Counted from the first letter of the stretch, positions 1 to 6,909 are shown. The stretch: 33,378 bases of DNA from a virus (IMGVR_UViG_3300042691_015076:1-33378); one strand, 5' to 3'. A program made the numbers and translations. The notes: a model not told the origin generated them from the letters alone.

Positions 1-5
1 TGCGC

Positions 6-68
6 CTCAGCCGGTCCAACTCACCCGCGTGTCGATGGCTCCTTCGTTGCGCAACCGGGCCGGCTGAG
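6..68. repeat. Inverted repeat at left edge of window
   Basis: CTCAGCCGG at 6-14 is matched by its reverse complement CCGGCTGAG at 60-68, with a short GTTGCGCAAC palindrome in the loop. No open frame crosses it. It lies just before the first gene and could be a terminator-like structure for an upstream unit or a leader hairpin; there is no T tract, so its function is unknown. Confidence 0.45.
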
Positions 69-90
69 ACTTAACTTTATGGAGATAGAT

Positions 91-543
91 ATGGCGAAGC
101 GCAAAATAAACATGCAAATTTCCCTAAACGATTGGGATCTCCCTAAGCTTTCTAACAAAATTGAAAATATAACGGAAAAAACTCACGACAAAATTGAGCG
201 CGCATTAGAAGAATTTATGGATAATTTTTACGATAAAAAAATCGAAAACTTAATAAAAGAAACTGTTGCAGATTTTTTTAAATATGCAGCAAAAGATGGA
301 TATTCAGCTCAATTTTTTCATCCTAGAGACGAGACTGGAGAAATAAATTTTCATTTATCATTCAGCGATTATGATTATGTTGATGTCACGACAACTCTTC
401 GAGAAGAGATACAAGTGCTTCTTTTGTTATATTCAGAAAAAGGTAAAATTGTTGATCATCATCATAAACACTTTGAAGATCTTGCCGAAGAACTTAAATC
501 CCTGTCGCTTATAATCGAAAGCAAACTTAAAAAACAAAGGTAA
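91..543 (+). CDS. Hypothetical AT-rich protein, 150 aa
   Basis: I do not recognise this protein. It is highly charged and probably helical, with Lys/Glu-rich stretches at both ends, a central acidic and aromatic segment (residues about 85-105) and a run of three His near residue 126. The start is the ATG at 91, because GGAGAT lies 6 bases before it; an in-frame ATG at 79 overlaps the ribosome binding site itself. The coding sequence is much richer in A and T than the genes that follow, which suggests recent transfer. It is first in the visible replication operon and ends 4 bases before the RuvC-like gene. No function is proposed. Confidence 0.75.
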   Translation: MAKRKINMQISLNDWDLPKLSNKIENITEKTHDKIERALEEFMDNFYDKKIENLIKETVADFFKYAAKDGYSAQFFHPRDETGEINFHLSFSDYDYVDVTTTLREEIQVLLLLYSEKGKIVDHHHKHFEDLAEELKSLSLIIESKLKKQR

Positions 544-547
544 AGCT

Positions 548-1006
548 ATGACATACACCTGCATCATGGGTCTCGATCCCGGCATGTCTGGGGCAGTTGC
601 GTTTTATTATCCCGATAAACCGCAATTGATTTCTGCTTATGATGTGCCATTAGCTGCGCGGCAGATTAATCCTGCAGCGCTTTATGATCTAATCCGTCAG
701 CATGGTCCTGACATGGCCGTAGTGGAGATCGTGCATGCCATGCCGAAACAAGGTGTCTCGTCCAGCTTTAACTTCGGGATGTCCTACGGCATTGCGCTCG
801 GTGTTATTGGCGCGCTTAAAATCCCTGTTGTCCACGTCAGTCCGGGCAAATGGAAAAAATACTTCGGCCTCACAGCCGACAAAGAACAGTCCCGCAAGCT
901 AGCGATAGATAAATGGCCGGGATGCGAGCACTTCCGTCGCAAGAAAGATAATGGACGCGCAGAAGCAGCTCTTATGGCGCTCTATGGCGCGCAGACGCAA
1001 AGATAG
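548..1006 (+). CDS. RuvC-like Holliday junction resolvase
   Basis: An RNase H-fold endonuclease of the RuvC-like phage family, expected to cut branched DNA left by replication and recombination before packaging. The N-terminal GLDPGMSGA motif carries the first catalytic Asp (residue 10). VVE supplies the second acid (Glu60), and KDNGRAEAAL near the C-terminus gives Asp134 and Glu139, in the place of the paired acids of RuvC. The length of 152 residues fits a single-domain enzyme. It sits 4 bases after the preceding gene and 9 bases before the next, in the same operon as the primase-helicase, which supports a replication/recombination role. Family-level assignment is firm; substrate preference cannot be read from sequence. 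Confidence 0.85.
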   Translation: MTYTCIMGLDPGMSGAVAFYYPDKPQLISAYDVPLAARQINPAALYDLIRQHGPDMAVVEIVHAMPKQGVSSSFNFGMSYGIALGVIGALKIPVVHVSPGKWKKYFGLTADKEQSRKLAIDKWPGCEHFRRKKDNGRAEAALMALYGAQTQR

Positions 1007-1015
1007 GAGATAGAA

Positions 1016-1408
1016 ATGTCAGTATTCCATGTTTATGAGATGAGCCCCGTAGATAACGGATGGTTTTTATTCAAAACCGTTGAAGAAGTGCTATCCGCTT
1101 TGTGTGAGGGACTAAAGCATCAGGCGGAAAATTGCATTACAACTGATACTGATATTTTTTGCTATGAATATCCCGATCCAGAGACATTTATAAAGCAATA
1201 CAATCAATCAAGAACGGCAGCACGAAAGGCTGGATGGGAAGGCGATATGCGCGAAGGCCCTGTCGTCGTTCCCGTTGTTCAGGACGCCGATTGTTGCTTT
1301 GGCTTTATGTGGAAGCAAGACAGCAACGGGACAACCTATGTCGTTATTCCTGTAAAAAACGACAGATTGTTAAAGGTCTCGTATTCTTATCAAGCTGTGA
1401 GATTATAA
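1016..1408 (+). CDS. Hypothetical protein, 130 aa
   Basis: Not recognised. A soluble acidic protein with several Cys and aromatic residues and no membrane segment or obvious motif. The start is supported by TAGGAGATAGAAATG, a close variant of the start module used by many genes on the opposite strand further right. It lies between the RuvC-like and primase-helicase genes, so a replication-associated role is possible but unsupported. The stop runs directly into an A-rich stretch followed by a hairpin. Confidence 0.7.
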   Translation: MSVFHVYEMSPVDNGWFLFKTVEEVLSALCEGLKHQAENCITTDTDIFCYEYPDPETFIKQYNQSRTAARKAGWEGDMREGPVVVPVVQDADCCFGFMWKQDSNGTTYVVIPVKNDRLLKVSYSYQAVRL

Positions 1409-1413
1409 AAAAA

Positions 1414-1433
1414 GAGCGGCCCCTTCGCCGCTC
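1414..1433. terminator. GC hairpin with A tract on its left side
   Basis: GAGCGGC (1414-1420) pairs with GCCGCTC (1427-1433) around a 6-base loop. Seven A residues precede it on the plus strand, so read on the minus strand it looks like an intrinsic terminator. On the plus strand no T tract follows, so it may only attenuate transcription or end stray minus-strand transcripts entering the replication operon. Confidence 0.5.
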
Positions 1434-1461
1434 CAGTCATTCAAGGGAGGAAAACGTCACA

Positions 1462-1500
1462 ATGACAGAGAGCCAAAGTAACAATGCGAATATCTCATAA
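1462..1500 (+). CDS. Possible 12-residue leader peptide
   Basis: ATG at 1462 opens a 12-codon frame (MTESQSNNANIS). GGGAGG lies 12 bases upstream, a strong but rather distant ribosome binding site. It sits in the gap between the hairpin at 1414-1433 and the primase-helicase gene. The strong binding site is the only argument for translation; there is no homology argument, and it could be chance. Confidence 0.25.
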   Translation: MTESQSNNANIS

Positions 1501-1539
1501 ATCATGACGTAAATCAATCGATATAGAAGGCCCCTCAAA

Positions 1540-3738
1540 ATGCTTACAGATTTCAACGAAGACTTCGCAAGTCTTGCAGATTACGCGCGCATGTATCGCG
1601 AGCTTGGGCTGCAGGCTGTGCCGTCACACTATCCGACGCGCCATGTCCATAACTGGAAGCGTCCCGCGCTTGATGGATGGCGTGATTATCAAAACGATCT
1701 GGTCGACGATGTGACGTTCCATAAATGGTTCGACAACATCACGGATAGCAAAAACAATATCGGCATTCTCACCGGCAACTGCAGCGGTCGCGTCTTCGTC
1801 GTCGATCTCGATACGCATTCAAAGCCTGAAGCCGCGCTATGGTGGTCTTGCTGCATGGATATGCAGGAGAAAGCCGACGAGCTTGAATCGCCGACCCAGC
1901 GCACTGGCGGCGGTGGCCTGCAGATCCTTTTCCGTGCGCCTGAAGGCTGGACGTCTCCGACGATCAAGACGTCGATTGGCGTCGATATCCGTGGCGTCGG
2001 CGGCTTCATTGTCGCTGCGCCATCAATGCATGAAAGCGGGACGCGCTATCAGTGGATCGAAGACAAAGAGCCGTGGAATCTTGAGATCGCTGAAGCGCCG
2101 CGCTGGCTGTGCGAGCAGATCGATCTTCTCGCCGAGCAGCATGGCGGCTCGACGCATGCAGGGCCGCACGTCAAGACAGCAACGCCTGATCATCTGCATG
2201 ATGCATGGGGCGCGCTGAAAGACGGTCGCGAAGACTACATGTTCCGCATGATCTGGGCGCGGCTCGTCGACATCGCGCGCGACTGCCCGATCAAGCCGAG
2301 CGATGCAGAGCTTGAACATCAAAGAGATGAGCTTTTCCTTATCTATGTAAGAAAAGTTGAAACAAGATTGCCATATAACGGTCTTATCCAAAAAGAAGAC
2401 CTCCTCGAACGCGAAGGCCGTGGCATCACAGAGTTCAAGGCCAAATGGCGCGCGTCCATAAAAGACTGGGACAAGATCATCGAGGCGGCTAAGGAGCCAA
2501 AGCCAAATCAGAAGACGACAAAATCTTTCGCCGATCAGATCTCGGACGGAATTGCGGAAAATGAAATCAATAAAACGCAATTGACAGAGCCTGAAGAGGA
2601 CTGGGATGCGCCGGCACAAAAGCTACACGTTGCCGATCCAAGAACCTCCTCAAATTTATTCGAGGTTCTTAGTGTCGACGACATCTTCAATCTGCCGGAT
2701 CCGGTTTTCCTGATCCAAGACCTGATCATCGAAGGCGCGACGGCATTCATCTATGGCGCTCCCGGCTGCGGAAAGACGTTCATCGCGATGGATATGGCCT
2801 TCTCGCTGGGCGTCGATGAGATCACGCATTGGTTTGGGAAAAAGATCAATCGGCACGGCCCCATCGTTTATATCTCGTCGGAAGGCACGACGGATATGAA
2901 GTTCCGCATGATGGCATGGGAAAAGGCGAAGAAAGTTCAGATTAATAGGAAGAGATTTCACTATATCAGGCAACCCGTGAACTTTATGGACCCTGCGCAT
3001 ATTGTGAAGTTAATTCAAACAATCAAAATCGAGGTCGAAAACAAGTGCGGCGAGAAGCCTGTCATGATCATCATCGACACGGTCTCGCGCGTCCTGCCGG
3101 GCGCTGACGAGAATCTGCAGAAGGATATGACGCTCTACATTCAAGCCAATGACGCCATGCGTCTTGCTTTCGATTGTTCGGCCACAGGCGCGCATCACGT
3201 CTCCAAGGGCAACGGCAAAGCCCTGCGCGGGTCAAACGTCCTCGAGGGCGCGGCCAACTGCGCCATCTTCGTCGAACGCGAAAAGCCCGGCATGTTCGGC
3301 ACAATGACCATGATGAAGATCAAGGAAGCCAGAGACGGGTGGGAGCTGCCATTCGAGCTGCGAGACATCGATCTGGGCTTCGGCAGAAGCTCGCTGGTGG
3401 CCCTTCCGGTGGATCAGGCTACGGTGACACCTCAGACGCCAGAAGACGCACCAGCGGGCGATTTTGGGGGCGCTCAGGAGACAGGGAAAGAGCCGGACAT
3501 CGATACATGCAAGAAAATGGTTCAGGCTATTCAAGACGCATGGGACGGCGGATATCCGTGGGGAAGAGGAAAAGAATCCGACAGGAACGCCGCAGAGAAG
3601 CTCGCCGATTCGTTCGGCCTGACCATCGAGGTCTGCCAGAAGTATGTCAACATGTGGCATCGTCAGGACGTCATCGTGACTGACATATGGGGCGAAAAGG
3701 GCAACAAAAAGGGCCTCAAAAGAGGAAGGGGACTGTAA
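1540..3738 (+). CDS. Primase-polymerase/helicase replication protein
   Basis: A 732-residue fusion expected to prime and unwind phage DNA. The N-terminal half is the bifunctional DNA primase/polymerase (Prim-Pol) domain: VVDLDT at about residues 86-91 gives the metal-binding Asp pair, followed by the Gly-rich GGGGLQ strand near 123. The C-terminal half is a RecA-fold ATPase of the RepA/AAA_25 type: Walker A GAPGCGKTF at about 405-413, Walker B MIIIDTVSR near 509, and a sensor-like GAHHVSKG stretch near 549. The extreme C-terminus (about 650-732) is basic and may bind DNA. The start at 1540 has only a weak GAAGG upstream. It follows the RuvC-like gene and is followed by a hairpin-rich noncoding region that may be the origin. 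Confidence 0.88.
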   Translation: MLTDFNEDFASLADYARMYRELGLQAVPSHYPTRHVHNWKRPALDGWRDYQNDLVDDVTFHKWFDNITDSKNNIGILTGNCSGRVFVVDLDTHSKPEAALWWSCCMDMQEKADELESPTQRTGGGGLQILFRAPEGWTSPTIKTSIGVDIRGVGGFIVAAPSMHESGTRYQWIEDKEPWNLEIAEAPRWLCEQIDLLAEQHGGSTHAGPHVKTATPDHLHDAWGALKDGREDYMFRMIWARLVDIARDCPIKPSDAELEHQRDELFLIYVRKVETRLPYNGLIQKEDLLEREGRGITEFKAKWRASIKDWDKIIEAAKEPKPNQKTTKSFADQISDGIAENEINKTQLTEPEEDWDAPAQKLHVADPRTSSNLFEVLSVDDIFNLPDPVFLIQDLIIEGATAFIYGAPGCGKTFIAMDMAFSLGVDEITHWFGKKINRHGPIVYISSEGTTDMKFRMMAWEKAKKVQINRKRFHYIRQPVNFMDPAHIVKLIQTIKIEVENKCGEKPVMIIIDTVSRVLPGADENLQKDMTLYIQANDAMRLAFDCSATGAHHVSKGNGKALRGSNVLEGAANCAIFVEREKPGMFGTMTMMKIKEARDGWELPFELRDIDLGFGRSSLVALPVDQATVTPQTPEDAPAGDFGGAQETGKEPDIDTCKKMVQAIQDAWDGGYPWGRGKESDRNAAEKLADSFGLTIEVCQKYVNMWHRQDVIVTDIWGEKGNKKGLKRGRGL

Positions 3739-3957
3739 AAATGACTTATCATAACTCATTGATCTCCGTGGCTTTACGGATTCAAGTATCAAATTTTTCC
3801 TTGGGCTGCTTGATAAGTTATTGTTTTCCAACAGCCTCGCGCGCGCGCGCGCATAAGGGCTTCGCCCTCCCTCCGCTAAGGCTCCGGTCGGGCTTGCCCA
3901 GACCCACGGACTGGCCGCTTGACGGCCTGCGGGTTTTGGGGTTAGCCTTACCGGCGA
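3739..3957. other. Hairpin-rich noncoding region, candidate origin
   Basis: About 220 bases without a convincing gene. In order: ACTTATCA (3744-3751) and its inverse TGATAAGT (3811-3818); a 15-base alternating CG run (3838-3852); GGGC-ttc-GCCC (3857-3867); a GGTCGGGC/GCCC-a-GACC hairpin just after 3880; and a GGCCG-cttga-CGGCC hairpin near 3910. TAAGGCT and AGCCTTA bracket the last two. A frame read through it gives a Pro/Leu/Arg-rich peptide that looks non-coding. Stacked palindromes directly after a primase-helicase gene fit an origin or replication-fork element, but no iteron array is visible, so this is inference. Confidence 0.4.
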
Positions 3958-3960
3958 TTG

Positions 3961-4170
3961 ATGATTTTGGATTTTGAGATGATAGAAAACCCACCCAAAA
4001 ACCTGACCAATGGTCGTATGGAAAAATTCCTAGAGATCGTCAGGAACGCCCCACGGGATCCCTCCTGTGGGTGTGTGAAGCTTGGCGAGACGGCGCGACT
4101 GCTCGTCGAAGCATTGTTTGCCGATCAGAGGGCCGAGGACGCGGCGGCGAAGGGGACCGATGATGAGTGA
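3961..4170 (+). CDS. Small hypothetical protein
   Basis: Not recognised. About 69 residues from the ATG at 3961; an alternative in-frame ATG is at 3979. Neither has a good ribosome binding site, so the start is uncertain. The C-terminal half is acidic and Ala-rich, likely helical. The stop overlaps the start of the next gene, which suggests translational coupling. Confidence 0.5.
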   Translation: MILDFEMIENPPKNLTNGRMEKFLEIVRNAPRDPSCGCVKLGETARLLVEALFADQRAEDAAAKGTDDE

Positions 4171-4480
4171 TGGCGCGATGGCGAGAGACACGGCGCTGGA
4201 TGCGGTCCTGCGGCGCGACTGGATATGGCGCGCTCAGATCCTGTCGTTCATCGAAGACCTGCCGCAGGGCTGGACAGGCACCGGCGAGGACATTCGTCAC
4301 GCGGCGCTTGATGCGGGCCTGCCCCGACCCCATAGCCCCAACGCATGGGGCGCGGCGATTATGAATGCGGTCAAGAATAAACGCTGGCTGATGTGGACCG
4401 GCAAAGTTCAGGCGATGAGGGATAAATCCAGCCACGCCAGAATCACGCGCGTCTATGCGCGCTGGGATCCGATAGATTGA
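4160..4480 (+). CDS. Conserved phage protein with DNA-binding look
   Basis: A basic protein of about 106 residues with the pattern of small phage replication-region proteins that carry a TGEDIRHAAL...PHSPNAWGA core. That core (residues about 40-70) is helix-turn-helix-like, and it is followed by a TRVYARW end typical of a short winged-helix wing (my reading of the pattern, not a profile match). Tandem ATGs at 4160 and 4163 follow AAGGGGA at good distance and overlap the previous stop by 11 bases. The neighbours are all replication genes. DNA binding is inference. Confidence 0.65.
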   Translation: MMSDGAMARDTALDAVLRRDWIWRAQILSFIEDLPQGWTGTGEDIRHAALDAGLPRPHSPNAWGAAIMNAVKNKRWLMWTGKVQAMRDKSSHARITRVYARWDPID

Positions 4481-4498
4481 TATGAAGTGGAGATTGAT

Positions 4499-4717
4499 AT
4501 GGCAAATCAAGGGACGTTTGGAGCACCAAGATCAAGAGCTAGCCGCAGGGGCGGCGATTCGATTGGCTCCGGCAATATCGACGCAAATCCCCCTCGGCTT
4601 ACTTCGCTTCGCACGATAAGGCACGAGAAAAAGCTCGCCGGCGAACTTTACGGCGACACGGCAAAGCAGGCGCGCGCCAACGTCTCTCTTCCCAAGTTCT
4701 CATGGGACAAGGAGTGA
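4499..4717 (+). CDS. Small basic hypothetical protein, 72 aa
   Basis: Not recognised. Rich in Arg, Ser and Gly in the N-terminal half, so probably disordered there, with a charged C-terminal end. Start at 4499 is set by the module GTGGAGATTGATATG, the same ribosome-binding arrangement used through the minus-strand cluster. The next gene begins 3 bases after its stop, and the GGAG at 4711-4714 serving that gene lies within this gene's last codons. Confidence 0.65.
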   Translation: MANQGTFGAPRSRASRRGGDSIGSGNIDANPPRLTSLRTIRHEKKLAGELYGDTAKQARANVSLPKFSWDKE

Positions 4718-4720
4718 CCA

Positions 4721-5395
4721 ATGGCGAAGAAGCCGACAAGGAAGCCGCCCTCAGATAGAGGCGTGGCAGTAAGTTCATATAAGCCCATACCGTGGATGGC
4801 GACGCCGGGGATGTATATCGCCGGCAGAGCTGCACTCGACGAAGCAGACGCGCTCGAGGTGGAATTAGAATTGAAATGGGGGCGTGACCGTCTGCGCCTG
4901 CTGGTGAGCACAGAGCTGCGCGAGAAGTTCGACAGGCAGCGTTATCTGACAAGCAATGCGCGATGGAAGGGAGATCTTGAAGATGTTCGAAGAGAAGCTG
5001 GGCGTATGGCAAAAGCTTGGCGCGCGCTCGACAAGGCGGCGGAAGCTTCTGGCGCGCAAGTCCTTGATCCAGCCATCTGGGAAGTATGCCTTGAAGACGG
5101 CACGGTTGCGACTATCGTCAAAGATCCTTCCCAATGTAACCGCATACTTTCGGAGGGCCGTCGCATCAACGTCTACACATTGGAAGAAATTGCACACATG
5201 ATTTCTGCGTTTCCAGAGATCGCAAAAGTTAAGCAGGAATTTCCCGGTGCGACAGTTACAAAAACAAAAACGCGCGTAGAAGATCCTTTGCAATCTCCTC
5301 TTGGCGCAACGCAAGAAGAGGGTATATTTGATGCATCGGCACCAATCGATAACGTGCAAGGATGGGATAAAGATGGCGACGACATACCATTCTGA
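4721..5395 (+). CDS. Replication-region protein with SSB-like tail
   Basis: A 224-residue protein of unknown family. Residues about 35-105 are helical and charged; about 110-160 look alpha/beta, including a WEVCLEDGTVATIV strand pair and a YTLEEIAHMI helix. Residues about 170-224 are low complexity and acidic, ending in DGDDIPF. The last residues match the acidic tip (DDIPF) by which bacterial single-stranded DNA-binding proteins recruit replication and repair enzymes. I see no OB fold, so it may bind DNA differently or present the tip as a docking signal. AAGGAG sits 6 bases before the ATG. Its position in the replication operon agrees. Confidence 0.7.
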   Translation: MAKKPTRKPPSDRGVAVSSYKPIPWMATPGMYIAGRAALDEADALEVELELKWGRDRLRLLVSTELREKFDRQRYLTSNARWKGDLEDVRREAGRMAKAWRALDKAAEASGAQVLDPAIWEVCLEDGTVATIVKDPSQCNRILSEGRRINVYTLEEIAHMISAFPEIAKVKQEFPGATVTKTKTRVEDPLQSPLGATQEEGIFDASAPIDNVQGWDKDGDDIPF

Positions 5396-5570
5396 ATCAT
5401 CCGTGTTGAAGCACCCAGTAGAAGTTGATCGTGCATTGCGTTACGCAAAAGAAAAAATGCACGACGCTATTTGGGATGAAGACGAAGAGACGCAAAAGGC
5501 TTTGCAGCGTCAGATAGATCGTCTCGAGCTATTGAAGTCTGTCGGCGAAAGATACGACGTCGATCACTGA
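5373..5570 (+). CDS. Small acidic helical protein, 65 aa
   Basis: Not recognised. The start at 5373 lies inside the last codons of the preceding gene, a 23-base overlap in another frame, with AAGGA about 10 bases upstream. The product is mostly one or two charged helices with a heptad-like pattern (EETQKALQRQIDRLELLK), so it may form a coiled coil. It is the last gene of the leftward replication operon; the pseudoknot-capable sequence begins at the base after its stop. Confidence 0.6.
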   Translation: MATTYHSESSVLKHPVEVDRALRYAKEKMHDAIWDEDEETQKALQRQIDRLELLKSVGERYDVDH

Positions 5571-5611
5571 ATTGCAGGCGTCCGCTCCTGCAATCTATGT
5601 ATTAGCGGACG
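5571..5611 (+). ncRNA. Pseudoknot-capable RNA element in 3' UTR
   Basis: ATTGCAGG (5571-5578) pairs perfectly with CCTGCAAT (5587-5594). The entire 8-base loop between them, CGTCCGCT (5579-5586), is perfectly complementary to AGCGGACG (5604-5611). The RNA can therefore form an H-type pseudoknot of two 8-base-pair stems joined by a 9-base linker, or switch between two exclusive hairpins. It starts directly after the stop codon at 5570 and lies about 70 bases before a strong terminator, so it would be in a 3' UTR or a small RNA released from it. It matches no class I can name. Confidence 0.6.
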
Positions 5612-5678
5612 GTTCGAATCCAAAAAACTCGGAGAACGGAATCGGGAGCATCACACGCAGCTATATGCTGACATCGCG

Positions 5679-5722
5679 TAACATAAGGCCCGAGGACGCC
5701 ATGCCTCGGGCCGTTTATGTTA
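5679..5722. terminator. Strong bidirectional terminator between convergent operons
   Basis: TAACATAA plus GGCCCGAGG (5679-5695) pairs with CCTCGGGCC plus TTATGTTA (5704-5722) around an 8-base loop, a 17-pair stem with a 2-base bulge. It lies where the plus-strand replication operon and the minus-strand accessory cluster converge, and overlaps the last codon of the minus-strand gene by three bases. The A/T-rich outer arm works in both directions. Confidence 0.8.
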
Positions 5723-5959
5723 TACAAGATCGACTGAAAATTTTACTCTTACCAACTTCATTTTATCGGCGTCTTTTTCCCTGAACCATCCTGTTCGTTT
5801 ATATGATTCTAGTGTTAGATCGAGAAAGAATTGTGCATCCTGTTTCCTCTGAAATATTGGTGGTGAATATGGAAAGACATGAGAGTTTTCGACGTGTGCG
5901 TGAACAAAATGTCTTTTTCCCCATGCAACAGCCCATCCTGTTTTTCTGCAATTTAACAT
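5720..5959 (-). CDS. Small hypothetical protein, 79 aa
   Basis: Not recognised. Rich in aromatic, His and basic residues, with no membrane segment. The ATG at 5959 overlaps the stop of the upstream HTH gene (TGATG), and AGGAG lies about 9 bases before it; a GTG one codon earlier (5962) is also possible with better spacing. Coupling to the HTH gene suggests a partner or co-regulated product. It is the last gene of the unit started by the promoter at 7095-7123. Confidence 0.6.
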   Translation of the reverse strand: MLNCRKTGWAVAWGKRHFVHAHVENSHVFPYSPPIFQRKQDAQFFLDLTLESYKRTGWFREKDADKMKLVRVKFSVDLV

Positions 5960-6183
5960 CACATTTTCTCCTGTAGTTCGTTCTGTAACGCATTTACAAG
6001 CCAGTCTGCGCTTAACTGTCCTTCATCAAGCGCCAACAACAAAAACGACAGCATCATTGGAACTGGATGCTTCCCTGACCGCCATGACATTACCTGTCGA
6101 TATGTCACGCCGGATATCGAAGCGATATCCTGATTTGACAGACCCTGATTGTTCATTACCTGAATCATTTTTTCTGGCGTCAT
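5959..6183 (-). CDS. Small HTH DNA-binding protein, repressor candidate
   Basis: A 74-residue protein with a Cro/CI-like helix-turn-helix at residues about 15-37: LSNQDIASISGVTYRQVMSW, where QDIASISG is the first helix and turn and TYRQVMSW the recognition helix. The rest is a hydrophobic helix and an amphipathic tail suited to dimerisation. AGAGGA lies about 10 bases upstream. Being in the unit driven by one of four operator-bearing promoters, it is the natural candidate to bind the TGAAG-AAA-CTTCA palindrome and repress the cluster including itself; that link is inference. Its first 158 bases overlap the preceding gene in another frame. Confidence 0.72.
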   Translation of the reverse strand: MTPEKMIQVMNNQGLSNQDIASISGVTYRQVMSWRSGKHPVPMMLSFLLLALDEGQLSADWLVNALQNELQEKM

Positions 6184-6355
6184 TTGGATTTAGTCCTCTT
6201 GCTAGTATTGCGATGACAACGTCTTGCTCAGTCCATAATGCGCTGGGCTGTCCAATAATTCTGCCAGTCAATGCGCAGTATAAGTGCCACAGCGTCGGAT
6301 TAGCCTCGTAGCAAGGCTCAGTGGACGCAAGAATAAAGGGACGCGACTGATCCAT
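6026..6355 (-). CDS. Hypothetical protein overlapping the HTH gene
   Basis: Not recognised; 109 residues from the ATG at 6355, which has GGAGGTTGAT directly upstream. The first 60 residues look like a real folded segment (TLWHLYCALTG, then WTEQDVVIAILARG). The last 50 are Ser/Asn/Asp-rich and are read from the same DNA as the HTH gene in another frame. Either the two genes truly overlap by 158 bases, or a frameshift near 6180 has extended the first gene and the original ended there. The start module is convincing; the end is not. Confidence 0.5.
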   Translation of the reverse strand: MDQSRPFILASTEPCYEANPTLWHLYCALTGRIIGQPSALWTEQDVVIAILARGLNPNDARKNDSGNEQSGSVKSGYRFDIRRDISTGNVMAVREASSSNDAVVFVVGA

Positions 6356-6356
6356 A

Positions 6357-6593
6357 TCAACCTCCAAAGTAACCGTATTCGGGATGCATAACGACGAAGC
6401 CTTCGCCGACCATGTAACGCGCAAGATCGCGCGCAGGACGATGATCGGTGTAGAAGATCGTGCCCATCCACTGCCAATCTTCTATGCCAAGTTCGTTAAT
6501 AAAATCTAAAGCGGCTTCTGTTTTCGGTTCGAAGCCCCACATGGTGGCCCACTCGCCAGCGTGAACGATGAAGTCGGGGTTTGGGTTGGTCAT
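6357..6593 (-). CDS. Small acidic hypothetical protein, 78 aa
   Basis: Not recognised. A compact, Trp- and acid-rich protein (GEWATMWGFEPKTEAALDF, then EDWQWMGTIFYTDH) that looks folded, possibly alpha/beta. The start at 6593 follows ATGGAGATTGAT. Its last codons, GGA GGT TGA, are also the ribosome binding site and spacer of the next gene, so the two are tightly coupled. Confidence 0.68.
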   Translation of the reverse strand: MTNPNPDFIVHAGEWATMWGFEPKTEAALDFINELGIEDWQWMGTIFYTDHRPARDLARYMVGEGFVVMHPEYGYFGG

Positions 6594-6604
6594 ATCAATC
6601 TCCA

Positions 6605-6898
6605 TTACTTTGCGTGATGCTTGTAAGCTTCGATGTCTTTGGCTGCTTCAATAGCAGCCCACAGAGCAAGCTTTTTGGTTTTGAAGGGAACTCCACGGCA
6701 TCCCGTGTCACGATCATGCACGAACCATTTTGCGCCCTTGCAAGGATGCGTGATGATTGAAGCGCAGATCTTGCCGGCACCCGGCAGAACGGGATCGACA
6801 TAGACAGCGATTTCCGACCAATCGCGGCGCTTGTCTTCTTTCACCGTGATGAAAGCTTCCGGGTAAGAAACCTTGATGGTGTTGGCGTTGTCCTGCAT
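6605..6898 (-). CDS. Small hypothetical protein, 97 aa
   Basis: Not recognised. A mixed alpha/beta pattern: two strands (TIKVSYPEAFITV, SEIAVYVDPV), a central loop with two Cys, then a Lys/Ala-rich helix near the C-terminus (KLALWAAIEAAKDIEAY). Start at 6898 after ATGGAGATCGAT. The stop TAA overlaps the start module of the next gene (TAATGGAG). Confidence 0.68.
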   Translation of the reverse strand: MQDNANTIKVSYPEAFITVKEDKRRDWSEIAVYVDPVLPGAGKICASIITHPCKGAKWFVHDRDTGCRGVPFKTKKLALWAAIEAAKDIEAYKHHAK

Positions 6899-6909
6899 AT
6901 CGATCTCCA

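Noticed and set aside
3687-3977. Open frame running from the primase-helicase gene end through the hairpin region
   Set aside because: No ribosome binding site at a sensible start, and Arg/Pro/Leu-rich low-quality content over palindromic DNA.
5571-5640. A degenerate tRNA gene
   Set aside because: Only the T-loop-like 11-mer fits; no acceptor, D or anticodon arm can be folded.
5572-5784. Plus-strand 70-residue open frame over the pseudoknot and terminator
   Set aside because: TTG start without binding site and passes through the terminator stem; the sequence is explained by RNA structure.
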